Source: Echinometra lucunter (taxonomy: Eukaryota; Echinodermata; Echinoidea; Camarodonta; Echinometridae). Taken from it: 64,000 nt of DNA. Positions 59,303 to 64,000 of the stretch are shown in pieces (the stretch's first letter is position 1; the number at the start of each line of letters is the position of its first letter). The DNA is taken from NCBI GenBank assembly GCA_029962745.1, contig CM057161.1, positions 11,838,436-11,902,435 of the forward strand, in the 5' to 3' direction. Position numbers and translations under genes: made by a program. The notes beneath the pieces are model-generated. The model had not been told where the DNA came from, did no database searches, and saw only the letters and a program-made list of their open reading frames with translations.

Positions 59303-59687
59303 TATTTCAAAAGGGGAAATTACAGTAAAACTATTCAGGCTTCACATTCCTGAGATTCATGAGGTTAACATGTTGGATGAGAAATATCAAGTTTACATTG
59401 ATAAGATTTAGGTTTTGAACTGAGAAATTTTTGTCACGACATTCTGCTTTGTTATGCATTCAGTGTCACTGTACATTCAAAATATGAGCGTTAAATATTA
59501 CACATGTAAAGAGATCTTGCGAGTTCAAATATGCTCTAAATGAACATAAAAGCGCCTAGTGAGGTAGACGAGTCGCGCATGCTTGGGCATGAATATACGG
59601 CATATACGGGATCGAACAGCCATTCACTATTGTGCGCACCCCAATAGTGTGGTCTTATGTTATCCTTTAGTTTTTTCAAACTCCATA

Positions 59688-60220
59688 AAGGAGAATGCAA
59701 CCCAGACATCAGTGTGCTTCCAGTGAATGAAGAAGAACAAGAAGAGTAAACAGTAAAAGACTGAGAAAAGTTTAAGTAAATCCTTATTATGAGTATCCTT
59801 GAATTGGCAACTTTGCCAGCATCTGTAATGTCATCGTGGACAACTCTCCATTTATTTTGCACGCAGAATTTAACATTTTCTTCATTTTCAAGATTTATTA
59901 TTTAAGTATGACATGGCTATATCAATTCTGCAAGCATTTTAGGAAGAATTATACTGATTCTTGACTTGAAATTTCATATTAATCAATTTTTTTGAAAAAT
60001 TATGTGCAAAATAAATGGTGAGTTGTCCACGATGACATCACAGATGCTGGCAAAGTTGCCATTTCAAGGATCCTCATAATAAGGATTTACTTAAACTTTT
60101 AAAGTTCATACATGTAGCTCTCGAACAGATTGTCCTATTTTCCTCGAACTTCCACTGTTTATTCTTTTTTGTCATTTTTATTCATGAAGAGCACACTGAT
60201 GCCTTGGTTGCATTCTCCTT
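59688..60220. mobile_element. 533-bp foldback MITE, AAGGAGAATGCAACC termini, TA target
   Basis: Left AAGGAGAATGCAACC and right GGTTGCATTCTCCTT are exact inverted repeats flanked by TA. Subterminal arms also pair (CATCAGTGTGC / GCACACTGATG; AGTAAATCCTTATTATGAG / CTCATAATAAGGATTTACTT). Confidence 0.88.
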
Positions 60221-60572
60221 TAAACCATTACCCCTTAGAATACAGGAAAAAAAGTCTTTTTTTTTTGGGGGGGGGGGGGGGTTATTTCATTTGAACTAGC
60301 TGTACAAATGCTTTTGTTGTTGTTGTTGATGTCAAGATAATTTTTACTCTGTAAGTTTATGATTTATGACATTTATTGAATATAACTTTAAGCCTGTATG
60401 ATATTTGTGTAGGATAGGTTTCAAAATTATGTTTTGGAATTATCATATTGTCATACATGTATTGTCAGATAATACATGAGGTCAGTACAGTTGTTGGTAT
60501 GACATTTGCTGGTTGTTATTCATTATACTTTAATATTAGATAGCCTTATTTTTGTTTCTTTGATGATTTTAG

Positions 60573-60663
60573 CTTGGGAAGTGAGTACGATATCAAAGAA
60601 AAGGAAGAAGACCAGAGCCCGAAATTAGCCAAAGCCATACAACAGCTCCCTCCGCCAGAAGAG
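60573..60663 (+). CDS. EDRF1: EDRF1 exon 6
   Basis: Acceptor TGATTTTAG ends at 60572; donor GTATGA starts at 60664. The first base completes Ser; then 30 codons: LGSEYDIKEKEEDQSPKLAK then AIQQLPPPEE, ending in phase 0. This is the low-conservation acidic linker of the family (longer in vertebrates), so support comes from splice sites, exact phase with both neighbours and composition more than from peptide similarity. Confidence 0.75.
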
Positions 60664-63059
60664 GTATGAGTGTTGGTAGTCTGATTCTGAAAGGATATTG
60701 TACACTGTATTGTCCTGCAACAATTGCTTCATGATCATTATCTGACATCAATTGAATTCCTTGTCTTTAGACCATCCTGTCATAACCCCAACTCAAATCC
60801 TTGCCTTTATTACCACTGATGATGTGAACATATTGTAAATGCTGTTATTTTCGCTGATCAAATTTTCGTGCTGAGCGACCAAAGAACATATTCGTGCATT
60901 CTTAAATCACGCTGCACAATTACTCACTCGCAAAATTGCAAGATTTGATTTGTTATTTCAATGCACATGATATTGAGCTAATATTTTTGCGAGTTCTTGA
61001 ATTAGCGCTCATCGAAAATAGCGCGAAAATCGATGTACTGTGAATAGTTCAGCATTAGTATATTACAAGAAATGAAACTCTGCTGAGAGCCATTGTTAAG
61101 TTTTTGATTTTTGATCCTTTGATGAAGATCATTTTCTTTTCTTTATTGTTTATCCCTCATAGTTTATCCCCTATTAAACATTCTGTGGCATATTCTACAG
61201 TTTTTTGTTGTTTATATATTCTACTCTCATTCCTTTAATGTTCCTAACTTAAATTGATTGAACGTAAGTACACGTGATGTCAGGCTTCCTGACTATGTAA
61301 GCAACTCATGTACACTGTAAATTTAGTTCATGATGATGATGATCTTAATTAAAGGATCTATAATTGGAGACTCAGTAATGGCTGTCATCGAAGTTATTTA
61401 TTGTATTAAACTTTACCTAAAATCCAGTAATAACAATGATAATGTACCATATTTATTTAGCGCATATCACAAATATGTCTCTATGCGCTGCAGTAGAGAG
61501 AAAAGAAGAAAAATATAGAGAAGCGTGAAATGAGATATGCTCAACAAACTTCCTGAAGTTGCCAGTTGACATTGGAAATTATTCCTAAACAGAAATGTCT
61601 TGAGATATGCTTTAAAGCTGTTAACAGCTTGCAACCTATCCCTAAGAACAACCCTATAAAAAGCCCATTGTTGCATGGGCATACTACATTTCTTAGTACT
61701 CTTGTACCATGCTAATAGGAATAGTGCCTGTTTACCAATTCTCCCTACCGCATATATGAAATTCGGTAGTAGAGGGCGACATTTCCTGCATACCGCGCAG
61801 GTCAGCACATGCGCAGATATAAATCCAGTACCGACAATTTGACAAGATTTCTTCTGACTTTCATAGAAAAGGTTAACAAATCCCTCATTTGACAAAAAAA
61901 ACATTGTTCAGGTTTCATAAACTCTCCTGATAATTTTAATAGATCTATGCAGGTATCATCATAATTTGTTGCTTGCATTTTCTCGGCTCAAACACTATAA
62001 TTTTTATGGGACTTGTGAAGACTCAACCCATTATGTTTGCATGGAAACCGGACGTGCCTTTGTCTACGCTGTGTGTGGGAAATATTGCCCTCTACTGTTG
62101 AATATTATATTTGCAGTAAGGAGAATTAACCCATTGCCTACTGCCACCGGGTGTCCCAGGTATCAAGCCTTTGGGAACGAAAGAATTCAGTAGTCAACGG
62201 TTTGTTGGGTGTTACCACTTACCAAAGTGGTAAATTGCAGATGAATTCTTGTGTTAGACCAAGTTGAATGGTACTGAAATACATAATAACGATGATTCAT
62301 TTTTATTCCACCAGTATTTATGTGAGATGCTGACAAATTAAGAAGCTGATATCATGAAATCGAAAATAACATTTAGTAGGCAAAGCTAATTATTTTCAAT
62401 GAAAGATAATTTGTCTTTGTTGAGCATTGTACGCCTACATGGGCCACCCACAGTTGACCTTTCTTTAAAGGGGGTACCTAATGCTAAAACAATGTTCATT
62501 TAAAAGAGCATGATTTTATTAGCAGAAAATCATCTGCCTAAAGTTTTTTTAAAAGTCATGTTGCCACGGAAACCTCAAAATGTAAGATTTCAGGATATTT
62601 TTGACCCCTCAGCTGTGACCCAGTTTCACATTGGTACCAATTTTTATGTCAAAATGACGTCAAAGTGGGTACCTTGTCGTGCAATGCTAGCAAAATGCGT
62701 GCAAGGTATAATACATATTGTACAGTCTAGCACACAGCACAACTGCAATGCGCGTAGCTGGGTACCTACTTTTACGTCATACCTCATACTCAAATTTTGT
62801 GGTCAACTCTTGAATTTTTATGAGAAAATTAGTCAAAATGCATTGATTTCGATTGAAAATCATCAAATTTCTAATGTTATTTTTCTTAGAATTCTATTCT
62901 CGATCATATATCAAAATTTCTTTAACCATTGTGTGATCACTTTAAGTACAAGGTTTCGTTAGAAACCCTATTCAGAGTAGACCAAAAGCTATGTCTTTTG
63001 CGGTAAATTTAAATGCTCTCTAAAGCTAATAAAGGTGATTTCACCTTTTTTCATTGTAG
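60664..63059 (+). other. EDRF1 intron 6
   Basis: 2.4 kb. Holds an L2-like tail/fragment (about 61430-61790: AATGATAATGTACCATATTT, GCGCTGCAGTAGAG). It also has an inverted-repeat candidate with arms 61731-61795 and 62068-62130 (AGTAGAGGGCGACATTTCC against GGAAATATTGCCCTCTACT). The 150-codon open frame at 62510-62962 has no recognisable protein character. Confidence 0.5.
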
Positions 63060-63181
63060 AACGACGTGAGTCAGTTCGCTCGTCAAGTCATCTGGCAGTT
63101 TGAAGACATTCGGATGTTGATAGGTACAGATCTCCCCATCTTTGGTGGAACTACATACCCTGCAGTCAGTCTGCGATTAAG
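63060..63181 (+). CDS. EDRF1: EDRF1 exon 7
   Basis: Acceptor TTTCATTGTAG ends at 63059; donor GTACTG starts at 63182; ends with two bases. Reads NDVSQFARQVIWQFEDIRML, then IGTDLPIFGGTTYPAVSLRL. The vertebrate sequence is NDFVRNILWTFEDIHMLVGS and NMPIFGGGRYPAVSLRLR, an excellent match. The next expected block (about INVLTGIDYWLDNL in vertebrates) is not found before the window ends, so the gene continues to the right. Confidence 0.96.
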
Positions 63182-63398
63182 GTACTGTAACCTATTCATA
63201 AAAACATACAAATTGTACTCCATGTTTGAATCCAGACTAAAGGCTTGTTCATATATGAAGCAGAACCTCCCCCCCCCCCCCCCCGCATTTTTAGTGCACA
63301 TATGAATGGGGTTTGAGGTGGTAAAAAACATAAAAAATGCAGAGTCAAGAGGCATATTTTTTTTTTTTGCGTCGTGGTAGCAAAACGGTGTGTGGACC

Positions 63399-63569
63399 GG
63401 TTCTAGGACAACTCCCCCGGGAGGACAACTCACCCCATATGATTCCCCCTGACAACTCTCCTCTGGAGGACAGCTCCCCTGAGGGCAACTCTCCCCGGAG
63501 GACACCTTTCCCGGATGACAACCCCATAAGGACAACTCCCCCAGCCCCCGGGGGAGTTGTCTTGATATG
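63399..63569. mobile_element. 171-bp mini foldback element of the 18-bp-array family
   Basis: Starts GGTTCTAGGACAACTCCCCC exactly as the 17065 element does (one base differs there) and ends GGGGGAGTTGTCTTGATATG. It is flanked by GTGTGGACC on both sides (63390-63398, 63570-63578), a perfect 9-bp target-site duplication. The left arm has about eight units; the right arm about one. Confidence 0.9.
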
Positions 63570-63578
63570 GTGTGGACC

Positions 63579-64000
63579 AATCCAATTCTTGTTAAGTTGG
63601 AGCAAAACATGACGCCTGCACAGCTTTCAGCAAAATTCTCTTTTATTTGGAGGTGACATGGTCTCAGCATTATACATGTAAGTGGCACAGTTAAAAGGCG
63701 GTTTATGAGACTACACAAAAATGTTTGGGCTGAACACTCAAGCTCTTTCTTGTCATATACCTGGAAAAGTCAGTTTATGGGACTACACAAAAATGTTAGG
63801 GCTGAACACTTCAGCTCTTTCTTGTCATATTTCAAATGTGAAGAGCAATCCTTTACAGGGATATTCTTCCAAAGTGACATCAAAAGACTGAGAAAGCTGA
63901 CAAATGATTTTTTTCCCTCCTCTTGGAACTACATCTTCCCTTTGAAGCTGTCTTTATTTTTCAGTGTTTCATCTCAGGTTTTTCCAGGGTAAAAAATACT
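63579..64000 (+). other. start of EDRF1 intron 7, with a 72-bp tandem duplication
   Basis: 63701-63772 and 63773-63840 repeat GTTTATGAGACTACACAAAA, GCTGAACACT and AGCTCTTTCTTGTCATAT. No exon recognised in the remaining sequence. Confidence 0.6.

Noticed and set aside
62510..62962. 150-codon ORF in intron 6
   Set aside because: AT-rich, no recognisable motif, lies inside an EDRF1 intron without exon-like phase.

Overview
The window is animal nuclear DNA, AT-rich, intron-rich and dense in repeats. Echinoderm is the best guess, probably a sea urchin. The reasons are a foldback element built like the sea-urchin TU family, abundant small inverted-repeat transposons, CR1/L2-type LINEs and an invertebrate-style PAR-bZIP gene. 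This attribution is inference; no species marker was tested. Only two host genes can be supported, both on the + strand. All other long open frames are transposon remnants or low-complexity sequence.

Region by region. (1) 1-4370: the last two coding exons (1408-1767, 2092-2528) and the 3'UTR of a PAR-bZIP transcription factor (TEF/HLF/DBP family); its 5' exon(s) lie upstream of the window. (2) About 4.4-21.5 kb: a gene desert with microsatellites, long G/C homopolymers, MITEs, a tRNA-derived SINE, GTCTCG arrays, a hairpin with 44-bp arms at 16.4 kb, and a 2.9-kb foldback element (17065-20001) whose ends are arrays of an 18-bp unit. (3) 21.5-25.0 kb: a minus-strand non-LTR retrotransposon whose reverse transcriptase has lost the two catalytic aspartates in frame. 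(4) 25334 to the right edge: the 5' part of EDRF1 (erythroid differentiation-related factor 1). Seven coding exons are assembled here from splice sites, codon phase and remembered similarity to the vertebrate protein. They are 25334-25405, 31643-31818, 39442-39499, 42862-42987, 57232-57365, 60573-60663 and 63060-63181. The gene runs off the window.

The EDRF1 introns hold most of the rest. Intron 1 contains a decayed minus-strand transposase gene with an RNase H-like D-D-CxxH-E pattern and a Tudor-like tail. Intron 2 has a TTAA-flanked inverted-repeat element, an L2-like LINE fragment and tandem repeats. Intron 3 has a 774-bp MITE and a roughly 240-bp tandem repeat. Intron 4 (14.2 kb) has a degenerate tandem array derived from the end of exon 4 including its splice donor. 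It also has a 721-bp tandem duplication whose second copy was later split by a MITE, a 1.8-kb mariner-ended palindrome and a CR1 LINE. Introns 5 and 6 hold more MITEs, and a 171-bp relative of the 18-bp-array foldback element with a perfect 9-bp target-site duplication lies at 63.4 kb.

The most unusual observations are the foldback elements with 18-bp arrays, the exon-4/donor-derived array, the hAT-like transposase relative, and the readable nested insertion history at 44.5-52.8 kb.
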